Source: DATARN01 sp036264135
Lineage (GTDB): Bacteria; Actinomycetota; Acidimicrobiia; Acidimicrobiales; Palsa-688
Direction of reading: 5' to 3'
Length of the DNA stretch: 27,925 bases
Assembly: GCA_036264135.1 (NCBI GenBank)
Contig: DATARN010000085.1
Span: 1 to 27,925 of the forward strand
How positions within the stretch are numbered: position 1 is the stretch's first letter; every line of letters starts with the position of its first letter. The notes below the pieces were generated by a model. That model was not told the origin of the DNA, searched no databases, and worked only from the letters and a program-made list of their open reading frames with translations. The translations under genes were made by a program, and so were the position numbers. This document shows, piece by piece, positions 14,094 to 23,293 of this stretch.

Positions 14094-14117
14094 CCTCGCG
14101 CCGGATGGCCGGCGAGG
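14094..14117 (+). terminator. Hairpin after clpP
   Basis: CCTCGC / GCGAGG outer stem (14094-14099, 14112-14117) with an inner GCC/GGC pairing. It directly abuts the tRNA promoter hexamer and is followed by TACGTTT. Probably a terminator or processing signal. Confidence 0.4.
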
Positions 14118-14123
14118 TACGTT
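14118..14123 (+). promoter_or_regulatory. Putative tRNA-Leu -10 (TACGTT)
   Basis: GGTACGTT lies 19 nt before the mature tRNA 5' end, leaving a short 5' leader for RNase P. Confidence 0.4.
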
Positions 14124-14142
14124 TGGGGCTGGGACCACGCCG

Positions 14143-14225
14143 GCACCAGTGGCGAAACTGGCAGACGCGCAGGACTTAGGATCCTGTGGGCATTGCTCTT
14201 GTGGGTTCGACTCCCACCTGGTGCA
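14143..14225 (+). tRNA. tRNA-Leu, anticodon TAG
   Basis: The 83-nt class II tRNA has acceptor stem GCACCAG/CTGGTGC, D-arm TGGCGAAACTGGCAGACGC, anticodon stem CAGGA/TCCTG with loop CTTAGGA (anticodon TAG at 14177-14179), a long variable arm, and T-arm GTGGG-TTCGACT-CCCAC. CCA is not encoded. Confidence 0.96.
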
Positions 14226-14330
14226 CCCAGTTCACGCGAATGCTCCCGCGTGGTGCTTTAATAGCCATTCCGGACGACGCGGAAGAACGGAACGGTCAAA
14301 CGACCCGTCGAACCTAAGGGGCCAGGTGCG

Positions 14331-16235
14331 ATGTCAGCTATGCGGGCACGGCGTAGTCGGCGGTGGGTGGTATCGGGAAGCAGGGGAACGGCGCGACGGA
14401 GTCTGGCCGCAGTCGTCTTTACGACCGCCATCACGCTGTTAGGAACGGGCATAATTTCCGGCGTCCCGGCGGGCGCCGCCCTCCCCGTCCCCGCCAACCG
14501 CACGGTCGTGGTCACCTGCCCCGACTTGGGAACGGTCGATGTCAGCCTCCCCTCCGGTGCGGCGACGACGCCCCTTCCGGCTGACGTCCAACTACTCGTG
14601 GCGTTCTCCGCATTCGACGCCCGTACCCGCACGACCGTCACCGGGGGCGCGGGGGGTAATGGCATCGAGTGCAATCCCGTGCCGTTCACCGACGTGCCCG
14701 CGGCCGACGTCGTCGCCGCCCCGCTTCCTGCCGGCCTCGATGCCAAGGATCGGCTGACCGGGGCCTGGCACGTCACGATCGTCGTTTCCGAGTCGGCGAA
14801 CTCCCGGTCCTCCGCCGCTGCCCTCCCGGCGACAGCATCGCCGTTTCTCGCCTCGATCCAGTCCTATATCTCGTCCCGGGCCGACGCCGCCTCCGTCGCA
14901 GTATTCGATGCGACCGACGGCGCGACCTATAACGTCTTCCCGCAGGGGAGCTACATCACCGCCAGTATCGTCAAGGTTGACATCCTGGAAACGCTGCTCT
15001 ACCAGACCCAGGCGGCGGGGCGCGGCCTCACGTCCCAGGAACAGGCAACAGCCGCGCAAATGATCGAAGTGAGTGACAACAACGCGGCCACCGCCCTCTG
15101 GAACGAGGTTGGCGGTGGCCCGGGGGTCGCCCGCTACAACCAGCTCGTCGGAATGCCGAACACCATTCCCGGCTCCGGCGGTCTGTGGGGCCTGACCCGG
15201 ACGACGGCGCAGGATCAGGTGCAGCTGGTCCGAACCCTCGCCTACGGCAACGCCATACTCAGCGACAGCCGCCGCGGCTACGCCCTGTCCCTCATGCAGA
15301 ACGTCACGTCGTCGCAGCGCTGGGGCGTCTCGGGCGGGGTTCCCGCCGGCGTGGGCATCGCCCTGAAAAACGGATGGCTGTCCGTCACCGGTGGCTGGGA
15401 AATCAACAGCATCGGTCACATCGCGGGCGGCGGCCGGGACTATGTCATCGCCGTCCTGACCGCCGGAAACTCCAGCATGGGCTATGGGATCAACACCATC
15501 CAGGGTGTGTCGTCGATCGTGTGGTCGCAGATGCCGAAGTCGCTCGGCGGCCTGACGAGCGGCTACTGGTATCTCCGGAATGAACTTTCCAGCGGGCCGG
15601 GGGACACCGCGCTCGCCTTCGCCATCCCTGGCGACCTGCCCGTGGTCGGCGATTGGAACCGGGACGGGATCGACACCCCAGGGGTGTTCCGCGGCACCAC
15701 GTGGTATTTGCGCAACGAGAACAGCAGCGGGCCGGGCGACGTGTCGTTCCTCTTCGGCATTCCTGGCGATCTGCCGGTCGCGGGCGACTGGCTGGGGCAG
15801 GGCTTCGATTCGGTCGGGGTATTCCGGAACGGAACCTGGTATTTGCGCAACGAACTCACGAGCGGCCCGGGCGACATCTCCTTCGTCTTCGGTGGTCCGG
15901 GGGACATTCCCGTGGTCGGAGACTGGACCGGGTCCGGGAGGACGGGTATCGGTGTCGTTCGGGGCACCACCTGGTATCTGAAAAACGTTCCCTCGGCCGG
16001 CCCGGCCGACTTCACCCTCAGCTACGGGATCACCGGTGACGCGCCGGTTGTCGGCGACTGGACCGGGACCGGGAAGGCGGGGATCGGCGTGTTCCGCAAC
16101 GGCGTGTGGTACCTGCGGAACGAACTCACGAGCGGTCCCGGCGACGTCACGTTCTCCTTCGGCATCCCCGGCGACATTCCGATCGCCGGATCCTGGACAG
16201 GGGTCAGGGCCAGCCTGCCCGGCGTGGCGCGCTAA
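14331..16235 (+). CDS. Secreted class A beta-lactamase-fold serine hydrolase with five 45-residue repeats
   Basis: 634 residues from ATG 14331 (ATG 14340 is an alternative). An Arg-rich start and hydrophobic stretch (about 24-48, ending AGAA) form a signal peptide. After a linker domain, residues about 170-400 carry the penicillin-recognising fold: Ser212-IVK215 (SxxK), Ser248-Asp249-Asn250 (SDN) and Lys346-Asn-Gly (KTG-like). Lacking a clear general-base Glu block, it may be a beta-lactamase, a D,D-peptidase-like enzyme or a binding protein. From Trp413 come five units of 45 residues (WYLRNELTSGPGD, FGIPGDIPVVGDWTG, GVFRNG). The same unit occurs in the DUF1906 protein at 25343. The unit resembles FG-GAP/VCBS-like secreted repeats, but I do not firmly recognise it. 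Confidence 0.85.
   Translation: MSAMRARRSRRWVVSGSRGTARRSLAAVVFTTAITLLGTGIISGVPAGAALPVPANRTVVVTCPDLGTVDVSLPSGAATTPLPADVQLLVAFSAFDARTRTTVTGGAGGNGIECNPVPFTDVPAADVVAAPLPAGLDAKDRLTGAWHVTIVVSESANSRSSAAALPATASPFLASIQSYISSRADAASVAVFDATDGATYNVFPQGSYITASIVKVDILETLLYQTQAAGRGLTSQEQATAAQMIEVSDNNAATALWNEVGGGPGVARYNQLVGMPNTIPGSGGLWGLTRTTAQDQVQLVRTLAYGNAILSDSRRGYALSLMQNVTSSQRWGVSGGVPAGVGIALKNGWLSVTGGWEINSIGHIAGGGRDYVIAVLTAGNSSMGYGINTIQGVSSIVWSQMPKSLGGLTSGYWYLRNELSSGPGDTALAFAIPGDLPVVGDWNRDGIDTPGVFRGTTWYLRNENSSGPGDVSFLFGIPGDLPVAGDWLGQGFDSVGVFRNGTWYLRNELTSGPGDISFVFGGPGDIPVVGDWTGSGRTGIGVVRGTTWYLKNVPSAGPADFTLSYGITGDAPVVGDWTGTGKAGIGVFRNGVWYLRNELTSGPGDVTFSFGIPGDIPIAGSWTGVRASLPGVAR
15567..16232 (+). repeat. Five tandem 45-residue (135-bp) coding repeats
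   Basis: Each unit starts WYL[RK]N and contains SGPGD, PGD[LI]PVxGDW and GVFR. The spacing of the Trp codons is 135 bp between the first units. Copies 3 and 5 share the WYLRNELTSGPGD start and similar DNA, suggesting recent copying. Confidence 0.85.
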
Positions 16236-16253
16236 ACCACTCCGGGGCAGCGG

Positions 16254-18092
16254 TCAGGACAACTCGAGGAGGCGCTCCTTGACCTTGGCCGCGGTGTGGT
16301 CCCAGGTGTAATTGTCGGCGACGAGGGCGGCGGCGGCCAGGCCCTTGGCTCGGCCCTCCTCGGGGTGTTCATAGACGTGGCGCATCAGGGCCCGCAGGTG
16401 GTCAGGATCGGGGTCGGCCCACCGGAATCCCTGGTAATAGGTGCAGCGGGCCTCGGCGGGAACAAGGGGGCGGGTGGCGAGGGGGTAGCCGACATCGGCG
16501 CTCAGGAAGTCGGCGGGGCCGCTCCAGTCGGTCGCGATAACCGGAAGTCCGCAGGCCATGGCCTCGAGGACCGGCATGCCCCAACCCTCCCCCCGGGTGG
16601 GGAGGACGAAGCAATCGGCCGACCGGTACAGCGCACCCATCTGGTAGCCCGCGAAGTCGGCATTTACGAACACGACCCGGGGCGCACCGGTCCTGAGGTT
16701 GAGCTCGTTGATCGCCTTCTGCACGTCCACGGTCGGGTCGCGGTTGACGACCGACAGCAGGAGCAGCACGTCGTCGTCGGGACCGAACTCGTCGGCGAAG
16801 GCCTCCAAGAGCAGCTCGGGCGCCTTGCGCTCCCCCCACTCGAAGACCGACAGGAAGGTGTATCGGGGGCTCGGGCGGTGGCCGGCAATCTTGGGGTGGA
16901 AGTAGTCGATGTCGGTACCGAGCGGCATGACCCGTATCGGGCGGTGCACGCCACTGTCGCGGAAGGTCTCCACATTGAAGCTGGCCGGCACCCATATCTC
17001 GTCCATGTGGTTGCAGCCGTCGACCCAGTCACGGGGAAGGCCGGTCACCTCGAGCATCGTCCATCCCACCCGTGGCCGGCCGGTGACCCTCGGGAAGGCG
17101 TCGGCCTGGCTGTAGGCCACCTGAATGGCGCGGGGATCCTTGGGCCGCCGTTGCAGGTCGGTGATCAGGTGATGCTCGTAGAGGGCATCGTCCTCGCCGT
17201 AGGCATTGGTGTACGCCACCCGGATTCCGTGGAAGTGGAACGCCTGCATCATGGCGCGGGAGTGGACCGCATACCCGAGGGGCCGGTGGACCACGGAGTG
17301 CCACGTCATCGAGGCGTCGTAGCATTCGTCGCGGTGCCATGACGCCCATTTGGCGGTGTACACCTTCTTCGACACGTTGTAGATGGACCAGAAGTCCACC
17401 TTGTTCTCGATGGTCGAGGTGTTGTGGTAGTGGAGCGGGGACACCCCACCGGCGTACATCACCTTCAGGCCGGCTTGGCGGGTGCGGACGCAATAGTCGG
17501 TGTCCTCGTAGTACGCGAAGAACCGCTCGTCGAGCAGGCCCACTTTGTCGAGGCAGCTACGGCGGATGTAGCACAGGGCGAAGATGACGGCTTCCACTTC
17601 CCGCGTCCTGATGCACTGGCCGATGTCACGTTCGAGGCCCCCCATTTGCTGACCCATGAGCAACTCGGGGGGCATATACGAGCCGACGTGGTTTATTCTC
17701 CCCTCGCCGTCGATGAGCCGTGACCCGACGAGGCCGATATCGGGCTCCGAAAGGGCGATGTCCTGCATCGCCAGGAGCCATTGGGAGTCGCTGAGGATGA
17801 TGTCGTTGTTCATGAGCACGACGTCCTCGTCGGGTTCGGTTACCCGCAGTCCCTGATTGACGCCTTTGGTGAACCCAAGGTTTTCGCGGTTTTCGATGAG
17901 GGTGATGCCCTCGATGCCGCGCAGGTACTCGACCGTGCCGTCCGTACTGCCGTTGTCGATGACGATGAGCCGCCATTGGGGATGATCGGTCAACTCCCGC
18001 AGCGCCGCCAGGCACTGCTTGGTGACCTGCAGGCCGTTCCAGGTCAGGATGATCACCGCCACCGGAGGGCGGACGCGATCGGTTGTCGTCAC
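16254..18092 (-). CDS. Two-domain glycosyltransferase (GT2 + GT4)
   Basis: 612 residues from GTG 18092, which overlaps the upstream stop as GTGA. The first 270 residues are a GT-A domain: VAVIILTWNGLQVTKQCLAAL near the start (residues about 10-30), IDNGSTDGTVEYL, NNDIIL in the DxD position, and DERFFAYYEDTDYCVR. From about 340 to 612 comes a GT-B domain with LSVFEWGERKAPELLLEAF and the EX7E block PTRGEGWGMPVLEAMACGLP. Fused rhamnosyl-type GT2 and GT4 enzymes are common in surface polysaccharide clusters. It converges with the secreted hydrolase (18 bp between stops). Confidence 0.88.
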   Translation of the reverse strand: MTTTDRVRPPVAVIILTWNGLQVTKQCLAALRELTDHPQWRLIVIDNGSTDGTVEYLRGIEGITLIENRENLGFTKGVNQGLRVTEPDEDVVLMNNDIILSDSQWLLAMQDIALSEPDIGLVGSRLIDGEGRINHVGSYMPPELLMGQQMGGLERDIGQCIRTREVEAVIFALCYIRRSCLDKVGLLDERFFAYYEDTDYCVRTRQAGLKVMYAGGVSPLHYHNTSTIENKVDFWSIYNVSKKVYTAKWASWHRDECYDASMTWHSVVHRPLGYAVHSRAMMQAFHFHGIRVAYTNAYGEDDALYEHHLITDLQRRPKDPRAIQVAYSQADAFPRVTGRPRVGWTMLEVTGLPRDWVDGCNHMDEIWVPASFNVETFRDSGVHRPIRVMPLGTDIDYFHPKIAGHRPSPRYTFLSVFEWGERKAPELLLEAFADEFGPDDDVLLLLSVVNRDPTVDVQKAINELNLRTGAPRVVFVNADFAGYQMGALYRSADCFVLPTRGEGWGMPVLEAMACGLPVIATDWSGPADFLSADVGYPLATRPLVPAEARCTYYQGFRWADPDPDHLRALMRHVYEHPEEGRAKGLAAAALVADNYTWDHTAAKVKERLLELS

Positions 18093-18532
18093 CTCGCAGC
18101 GCTGCCGGCGACGGGCGCAGTCGCGGTGTCCCCGAGCTGGCCCCGCAGCAGCAGGATCTCCTCCGCCTGGCGTTGACTCTGCTGCTCGAGATCGGCCAGA
18201 GCCGTCACCAGGTGCTCCTGGCGTACCGTGAGGTTCTCGATGGCGTCGACCACCTGGTGGTTGAAGCGCGACTGCTGGTCGATGATGCCGGCGACGTACC
18301 ACCGCAGGGCGCGGCGGACGACCCGCTTGGTCTGGGCGATCACCGGTCCGACGAGGGGACGAGCGCTGCCGGAGTGGAACTCGGTCGGGATGGTGGCGGC
18401 GCGGCGCAGGTTGGTGGCGCCGAAGAGGTTGGGGTTGGTGCCGTCGAAGACCAGCGTCCCCTTCGGATTGGTCCGTTCGAGCGTCAGTTCGAGGCTCAAC
18501 ATGGTGCGGTGAACGTCGACATCGTGGGCCAT
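18089..18532 (-). CDS. Small coiled-coil protein with the RPLVGP module
   Basis: 147 residues from ATG 18532; an internal Met at residue 11 is a possible later start and the ribosome binding site is weak. Residues about 57-90 (SARPLVGPVI, KRVVRRALRWYV, IIDQQSRFNHQVV) form a basic amphipathic stretch, followed by a coiled coil to residue 135. The same module ends the neighbouring methyltransferase. I recall similar stretches at the ends of enzymes in polysaccharide clusters, but do not know a named function; a scaffold or membrane-surface anchor is a guess. The N-terminal part (SLELTLERTNPKGTLVF) is unassigned. Confidence 0.7.
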   Translation of the reverse strand: MAHDVDVHRTMLSLELTLERTNPKGTLVFDGTNPNLFGATNLRRAATIPTEFHSGSARPLVGPVIAQTKRVVRRALRWYVAGIIDQQSRFNHQVVDAIENLTVRQEHLVTALADLEQQSQRQAEEILLLRGQLGDTATAPVAGSAAR

Positions 18533-18563
18533 CGCGGGCGTCAGGCTAGCGCGAGACCAACGC

Positions 18564-19838
18564 TCATGGTCCCGTAGCCCCGTCCTTCGGGTCGGGTGGC
18601 CGCCGGAGAAGTCGGGACCGCAGATCTCGGTTTTCCTGTTCCACGTGGTCGAGACGTGCGGTCAGATCGGTGCCCCAGCGGGCGATCAGGTCGACGGCGG
18701 CGGCGTTGAACGCGCTCTGCTGTTCGGCCACGGGAGACAACTGGAACCGCAGGGCGCGCCGCGCCAGGTGCTTGGCCCGGACTACCAGCGGCCCTACCAG
18801 GGGACGCGACGAGCCGGTCCCACTCTCGAGCCGAATCTGCGCCAGGGAACGCAACGCCTCGACGTCGGCGCCGTCGACCGGCCTGGCGCGATGTCGGGTA
18901 TCGGCGCTCCTGGCCAGCAGGCGCCCCGCGGTGAGGGCCTCCTCGGGGCCGCGGGGGCAGACGAAATAGGCGAAGTCGCTCGTCTCCTGTTGCAGGACTT
19001 CGTCCTCGCGCTGGAACAACCGGTCGATATACGAGGCGTCGTCTGGACTTTCCGGGTCAAAGTTCTGGCCGATGTTTTCCAGCGCCAGGTTAAGGAGGTT
19101 GCCGCCGTAGTCGATCCTGCGGCGATTGGGAAAGTTGACCGCCAGTAAGTCAGGAATCTCGTCGGAGCGGACTGCCTCGGTGGGGTCGACCTCGTCCCAG
19201 TATTGGCGGGGGAAACGTGGGTGGGAGGTTTTCGTCTCGTTGGCGATCGGGTTCCACCGCAGTCGCTCCGGTAACTCCTGCAGGAACCCGTTGACGATAT
19301 CCATCCGCTGGGCGTCGAACTGGAATTGGCTGGGCCCGACGTACTCGTTGGCTAGGAACAATCCGCCCGGCCGCAGCGCCCGGTTGATCTGGTAGAGCAC
19401 GTGTTCGAGTTCGGCCACGTGATGAAGCGCCATGTTGATGTGGACGACGTCAAAGGCGGCTTCCGGTAGTTCGATGCTGTTGACGTCGGCCTGGCGGAAC
19501 TCCACCAGATGATCGAGACCTCGATCGTGGGCCTGTGACCTCGCCAAGTCGATCGACCCGGGCGAGGGGTCGTAGGCCACCATGTGGTCGAACAGGCCGT
19601 TTTCCGCCATCGCCATCTCGGCATGCCCGCCGCCGCACCCGAGATCCAGCCACTCCCCGCCGAGAGGTACGCCCAGTTGCACCATGGCGTCCTTGGTCCA
19701 CCAACCGCCCGGATCACTCCCAAAGATCATCGGGAAGACCCGTCGCTTGAGCACCCAGTCCGTGTCCAGCCAGCCGAGAGGCGAGCGGGCCAGGTGGGTG
19801 CGGGCCGTGGAACCCCAATAGTCAGTCGACAACGACAC
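18564..19838 (-). CDS. Class I SAM-dependent methyltransferase with C-terminal RPLVGP/coiled-coil module
   Basis: 424 residues from GTG 19838, overlapping the preceding glycosyltransferase gene by 17 bp. Motif I is LDLGCGGGHAEM (64-75), with Asp90 in VAYDPSP as the ribose ligand, and VHINMALHHV plus ALRPGGLFLANEY as later motifs. The start YWGSTARTHLARSPLGWLD is typical of this methyltransferase group. The last 90 residues hold SRPLVGPLVV, KHLARRALRF, EQQSAFN and a coiled coil like that of the next gene. It is probably a sugar O-methyltransferase for the exported glycan (inference from context). Confidence 0.85.
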   Translation of the reverse strand: MSLSTDYWGSTARTHLARSPLGWLDTDWVLKRRVFPMIFGSDPGGWWTKDAMVQLGVPLGGEWLDLGCGGGHAEMAMAENGLFDHMVAYDPSPGSIDLARSQAHDRGLDHLVEFRQADVNSIELPEAAFDVVHINMALHHVAELEHVLYQINRALRPGGLFLANEYVGPSQFQFDAQRMDIVNGFLQELPERLRWNPIANETKTSHPRFPRQYWDEVDPTEAVRSDEIPDLLAVNFPNRRRIDYGGNLLNLALENIGQNFDPESPDDASYIDRLFQREDEVLQQETSDFAYFVCPRGPEEALTAGRLLARSADTRHRARPVDGADVEALRSLAQIRLESGTGSSRPLVGPLVVRAKHLARRALRFQLSPVAEQQSAFNAAAVDLIARWGTDLTARLDHVEQENRDLRSRLLRRPPDPKDGATGP

Positions 19839-22221
19839 CCCCTCGGCGATCCATGGCGGCGAGGCTACCTGCGCCGCTCTCCCGCCGGGGCTCCCCCCAG
19901 TCGTGGTCACCGGTGACGAGGCGGCGGTACACCTCGTGGGCGACCTTGCGGAAGGAGTGGTCACGGGCGTACTGCTGGCTGGCGGCGGTCATGGCCTGGC
20001 GGCGGGCGGGATCGTCGAGCAACCGCCGGACCGTCGCCGCCAGGTCCTCGGCGGTGATCGACCGATCGACCAGTTCCACCCCGGCGGGATCGAGGTCGGC
20101 CTGGGCACCGAGCCGGGTGACAACGGTTGGCACGCCGGCCGCCAGGCAGTCGGCGATCGCCGCCGAGGTTTCCCCGCCCGTCGCCGCCCGCAGCTGGAGG
20201 GCCACCGTCGTGCGCTGCAGCCAGGCCCGGTACTCATCGGGTGGCACCCATCCCGTGATCACCAGGCGGTCCACCAGGCCGACCGCCGCCGCCCGCTCGA
20301 GGCACTGCTCCCGGACATCGTCGGTGACGGTGCCGACGAGGGCGCAGCGAAGCCGGGGGTCGGCCGCGGCCAGGCGAAGCATGGTGGTCAGCACCGCGTC
20401 GAGGGCCTTTATGGCGGTGACGACCCCGAAGGTGGCGACGAGGGCGCCACCCCCATCCGGGGTCGGGGACCGCCGCATCGGCGATGGGTGCCCGAAGGGC
20501 AACACCTCGACGGCGGCGTCGATCGGATCCCCGGCGTCGAGCCGGGCCGCTTCCGCCCCGTAACGTGAATGGCAGAACGTCCGATCGGCGGCCCGGACGA
20601 TGTCGCCGACCATCCAGATCCCCCAGTCCTCGGCTTCGTCGCGCTCCAGCCACCCCCGCGCCCCCAGGTCGGGAGGCACCCGACCGCGATACTGCGCCTG
20701 CAGCCGGTCGTAGAAGCTGGTCGGCGAGAAGTCCTTCCGGTTCATGGCGGCCCAGGCCCACAGTCCGTCGAGGCGGACGTCGTGCAGCAGCACGGCGCAC
20801 GAGCGGCGGCGGAGCAGTTGTATGGCGCTGATGTGGAAAATCTGGTTCCCCACCGCGCACAGGACGGCGGCGAAGGGGCCGTAGGCGGCCTCCGTCCGAT
20901 CGAAATCCCCGACCACCCGGACGTCGACGCCGGGTGGGGCCACGACGTCACGGTCGTCGTCGACGAACACCGTCACGTCGCACAAGGACGCCAACTCGGT
21001 CGCCAGGCGGAAGCTGTAGTCGGCCACGCCGCTCGGGGTCGGCGGCAGGGGCGACACCAGGGCCAGGCGCCGGCGCCGGGCGGTGGCGCGTGGCTCCATG
21101 GCGAGCGCCCGGTAGCCTTCCAGGGTGCGCTCGGCGACGCTGGGCCAGCGGTGCCGGGCGGCCAGCGAGTGGCTCCGCAGCCGCCCGAGGTGCGCGGGGT
21201 CGGTCAGCGCCCGCTCGAGGGCCTGCCGAATCGATCGCGGGTCATCGGGGTCGAAGTGAGCCTCGGGGTCGGCCAGTATCTCCGGCAACGACGACACGTT
21301 GGCGCAGATGGCGGGCGCACCGCAGGCCAGGGCCTCGGCGACAGGTAGCCCGAACCCCTCGTCCCGCGAAGGCAGGACGAACAGCTCCGTCGCCTGGTAG
21401 AGCGCCAACAGGGTCTCGTCGGGTACATAGCCGGTCAACAGGACATCGCTATCCAGGCCAGACCAAACGATCTCCCGTTCCAGCTGCCTTCGGCCGGCGG
21501 CGTCGAGCTTGCAGGCAATGACCAGCTGATGGTCCCGGCGGAGCCTCTCGGGCAGGGCGCGGTAGGCCACCAGCAGGAAGGTGAGATTCTTGCGCCAATC
21601 CGACCCGCCGGTGCACAGCACGAAGCCGGGCCGCAGCTCGGGGACCAGGCTCATGGCGTGGGCCAGCCGGTCGAGTGGCGGCCGGGACGAGGGACGGAAC
21701 AGCGGCGAGACGCCCGCCCCCACCACTCGCACCCGCTCGGGCCGCAGCCCCAGCCGGGCGATGGCGTCGTCGGCGGTGGCCTGGGAGATGGTGTGCACCT
21801 GATCGGCGACCTGGAGGAGCCGGACCCGGCTGGCGTACCACCACCGCTGGGTATCCAGGGCCAGGTAGCGGTCGGGGTAATGGAGTGGGATCAGGTCGAA
21901 CAGCGTCACGACCAGCCGACAGCCATTCCGCCGGGCCGCGGCCGGCCACAACCGGGCCAGCGAAAACCCTTCGAACGGGGAAGGCAGATGGTAGATATCC
22001 CCGGCCGCCGGTACCAGGGCGTCGACCGGGCGTAGGAGGGAGGTCGAGAAATACCGTTCGAGCCGGCCGGGCATCCGGAGCCGGGGATCGAAGACCAGGC
22101 TGGTGAGCAGGTTTTCGTCCCGGGCGACCAAGGTGTCGGCCAGGTCGCCCACGTAGCGCGCCACGCCTCGCTCCCCGTGGTCGAGGCTCTGAACCGCCTG
22201 GACCCCGAAATGGACCGCCAC
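19822..22221 (-). CDS. Large protein with two tandem GT4-type glycosyltransferase domains
   Basis: 799 residues from GTG 22221, two bases after the upstream stop. An extended N-terminus in the same frame would overlap the upstream gene. The first GT-B domain (about 1-390) shows HGERGVARYVGDL, VVTLFDLIPLHYPDRYL, GGSDWRKNLTFLLVAY and the EX7E block SRDEGFGLPVAEALACGAP. A second begins around 400 with LALVSPLPPTPSGVADYS and has VATFGVVTAIKALD, VITGWVPPDEY and TGGETSAAIADCLAAGVP. The second EX7E is altered (GGETSAAIAD), so its catalysis is less sure. Two linked transferases suggest successive sugar additions to one chain. Confidence 0.87.
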   Translation of the reverse strand: MAVHFGVQAVQSLDHGERGVARYVGDLADTLVARDENLLTSLVFDPRLRMPGRLERYFSTSLLRPVDALVPAAGDIYHLPSPFEGFSLARLWPAAARRNGCRLVVTLFDLIPLHYPDRYLALDTQRWWYASRVRLLQVADQVHTISQATADDAIARLGLRPERVRVVGAGVSPLFRPSSRPPLDRLAHAMSLVPELRPGFVLCTGGSDWRKNLTFLLVAYRALPERLRRDHQLVIACKLDAAGRRQLEREIVWSGLDSDVLLTGYVPDETLLALYQATELFVLPSRDEGFGLPVAEALACGAPAICANVSSLPEILADPEAHFDPDDPRSIRQALERALTDPAHLGRLRSHSLAARHRWPSVAERTLEGYRALAMEPRATARRRRLALVSPLPPTPSGVADYSFRLATELASLCDVTVFVDDDRDVVAPPGVDVRVVGDFDRTEAAYGPFAAVLCAVGNQIFHISAIQLLRRRSCAVLLHDVRLDGLWAWAAMNRKDFSPTSFYDRLQAQYRGRVPPDLGARGWLERDEAEDWGIWMVGDIVRAADRTFCHSRYGAEAARLDAGDPIDAAVEVLPFGHPSPMRRSPTPDGGGALVATFGVVTAIKALDAVLTTMLRLAAADPRLRCALVGTVTDDVREQCLERAAAVGLVDRLVITGWVPPDEYRAWLQRTTVALQLRAATGGETSAAIADCLAAGVPTVVTRLGAQADLDPAGVELVDRSITAEDLAATVRRLLDDPARRQAMTAASQQYARDHSFRKVAHEVYRRLVTGDHDWGEPRRESGAGSLAAMDRRGGVVVD

Positions 22222-22223
22222 GC

Positions 22224-23207
22224 TCAGCGGGAGCGGCGGGCCGACACCAGAAGGATCCCTGCCTCGCCGGGATTGTCGTCGGCGACGACGTCCCACGTGA
22301 ACGCGTTGCGCTGGACGGCCAGGGCGCGGTCCGTGACGTCCCAGCCGTCAAGGGCCTTCAAGACCTCGCTGCCGGTCATCGCCTCCGCCGGAAGGGACTC
22401 GGCGCCATCGGGCCCGGGGGCGCCGACGGCCAGCGCCGCGGCCAGCAGGCCGCCCGGCTTGACCAGGCCGGGCAGCGAGGACCCCCACCGTTCCAGGCGG
22501 GGACCGGTATCGCCCGGCGCCGTGGTCACAAGCAGCACGGCGTCAAACGGGGCGACGGTGCCGTCGCCCGGCGTGAGCTCAATGGTCTGCACCCGAGGAT
22601 GGTCGATAGGGAAGCCGTCCCTCCCGGCGATGGCGAGGCGGTGGCCCAGCCCGACGACGGCCAGATCGAGCGCCAGGTCGCCGTTGGCCAGGTCCAGGAC
22701 CTCGGCCGGGCGCTCCAACCGTCCGATCTGCACGGCGAGGAACGGGTTGACGACACTGCCCGCGGTCACCTCGGCGATCCACGCCCGCCCGGGGCCCCAG
22801 GTCACCTGGGCCGGCGGTTCGAAGTAGACACCGGCTTGGGCCGCGAATCCATCGCGGTCGGCGGCGCGGTTCAATGCCGTCGCCACGGCGGCGTCCACCT
22901 CACGCAGCGTGCCCTGGCGCAGGCGGGCGAGGCCCGGGGGGGATCCCCATTCGACCAGGGCGTCGAGGTCGGCGCGGAGGGCGTGGATCCCCGCCGCCAT
23001 GAGGTCGGCCGTCTCCCGGGCGGTCTCGTGGTCCACGGTGAGGAGGATCTTCAGGTGGTCGGTGCGGACGTTCTGGTCGTGCCAGCTGTCCTGGATCTTG
23101 CGATCGATGACCCGTGTTCCGGCGTCGAAGGTCTGTTCCAACTCTTGCAACCTGGCCATCACCGGGCGCAGGGCCCGGTAGCCAAGACGACGAAGGTACG
23201 ACTGCAC
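22224..23207 (-). CDS. Methyltransferase-like protein with degenerate SAM motif and N-terminal coiled coil
   Basis: 327 residues from GTG 23207, chosen because GAGG lies about 10 nt upstream; TTG 23225 is an alternative. The front 110 residues are basic and helical (YLRRLGYRALRPVMARLQELEQ and following, residues 4-25), probably a coiled coil. YFEPPAQVTW and AEVLDLANGDLALDLAVVGLGHRLAI resemble methyltransferases of glycan clusters whose motif I is normally D-hG-x-E-S-T; here it reads DLANGDL. The Gly-poor motif suggests weak or lost SAM binding. It heads the minus-strand glycan operon and diverges from the exporter genes. Confidence 0.7.
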   Translation of the reverse strand: MQSYLRRLGYRALRPVMARLQELEQTFDAGTRVIDRKIQDSWHDQNVRTDHLKILLTVDHETARETADLMAAGIHALRADLDALVEWGSPPGLARLRQGTLREVDAAVATALNRAADRDGFAAQAGVYFEPPAQVTWGPGRAWIAEVTAGSVVNPFLAVQIGRLERPAEVLDLANGDLALDLAVVGLGHRLAIAGRDGFPIDHPRVQTIELTPGDGTVAPFDAVLLVTTAPGDTGPRLERWGSSLPGLVKPGGLLAAALAVGAPGPDGAESLPAEAMTGSEVLKALDGWDVTDRALAVQRNAFTWDVVADDNPGEAGILLVSARRSR

Positions 23208-23241
23208 GAAGCGCTGACCTCGCAACGGGGAGACAGGGGTC

Positions 23242-23247
23242 AGAGTA
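23242..23247 (-). promoter_or_regulatory. Putative -10 (TACTCT) of the minus-strand glycan operon
   Basis: TACTCT on the minus strand would give a leader of about 25-30 nt carrying the GAGG site before GTG 23207. Confidence 0.4.
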
Positions 23248-23293
23248 GGGTAGACCCAACCCTCGGTGCATGTGGTTCGCGGTGCGCCCTTGG

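Noticed and set aside
12283..14094. Long minus-strand frame extending the GT4 glycosyltransferase across clpP
   Set aside because: The part beyond 13413 is antisense to clpP and has no family match; the enzyme's own N-terminal motif begins just after ATG 13413.
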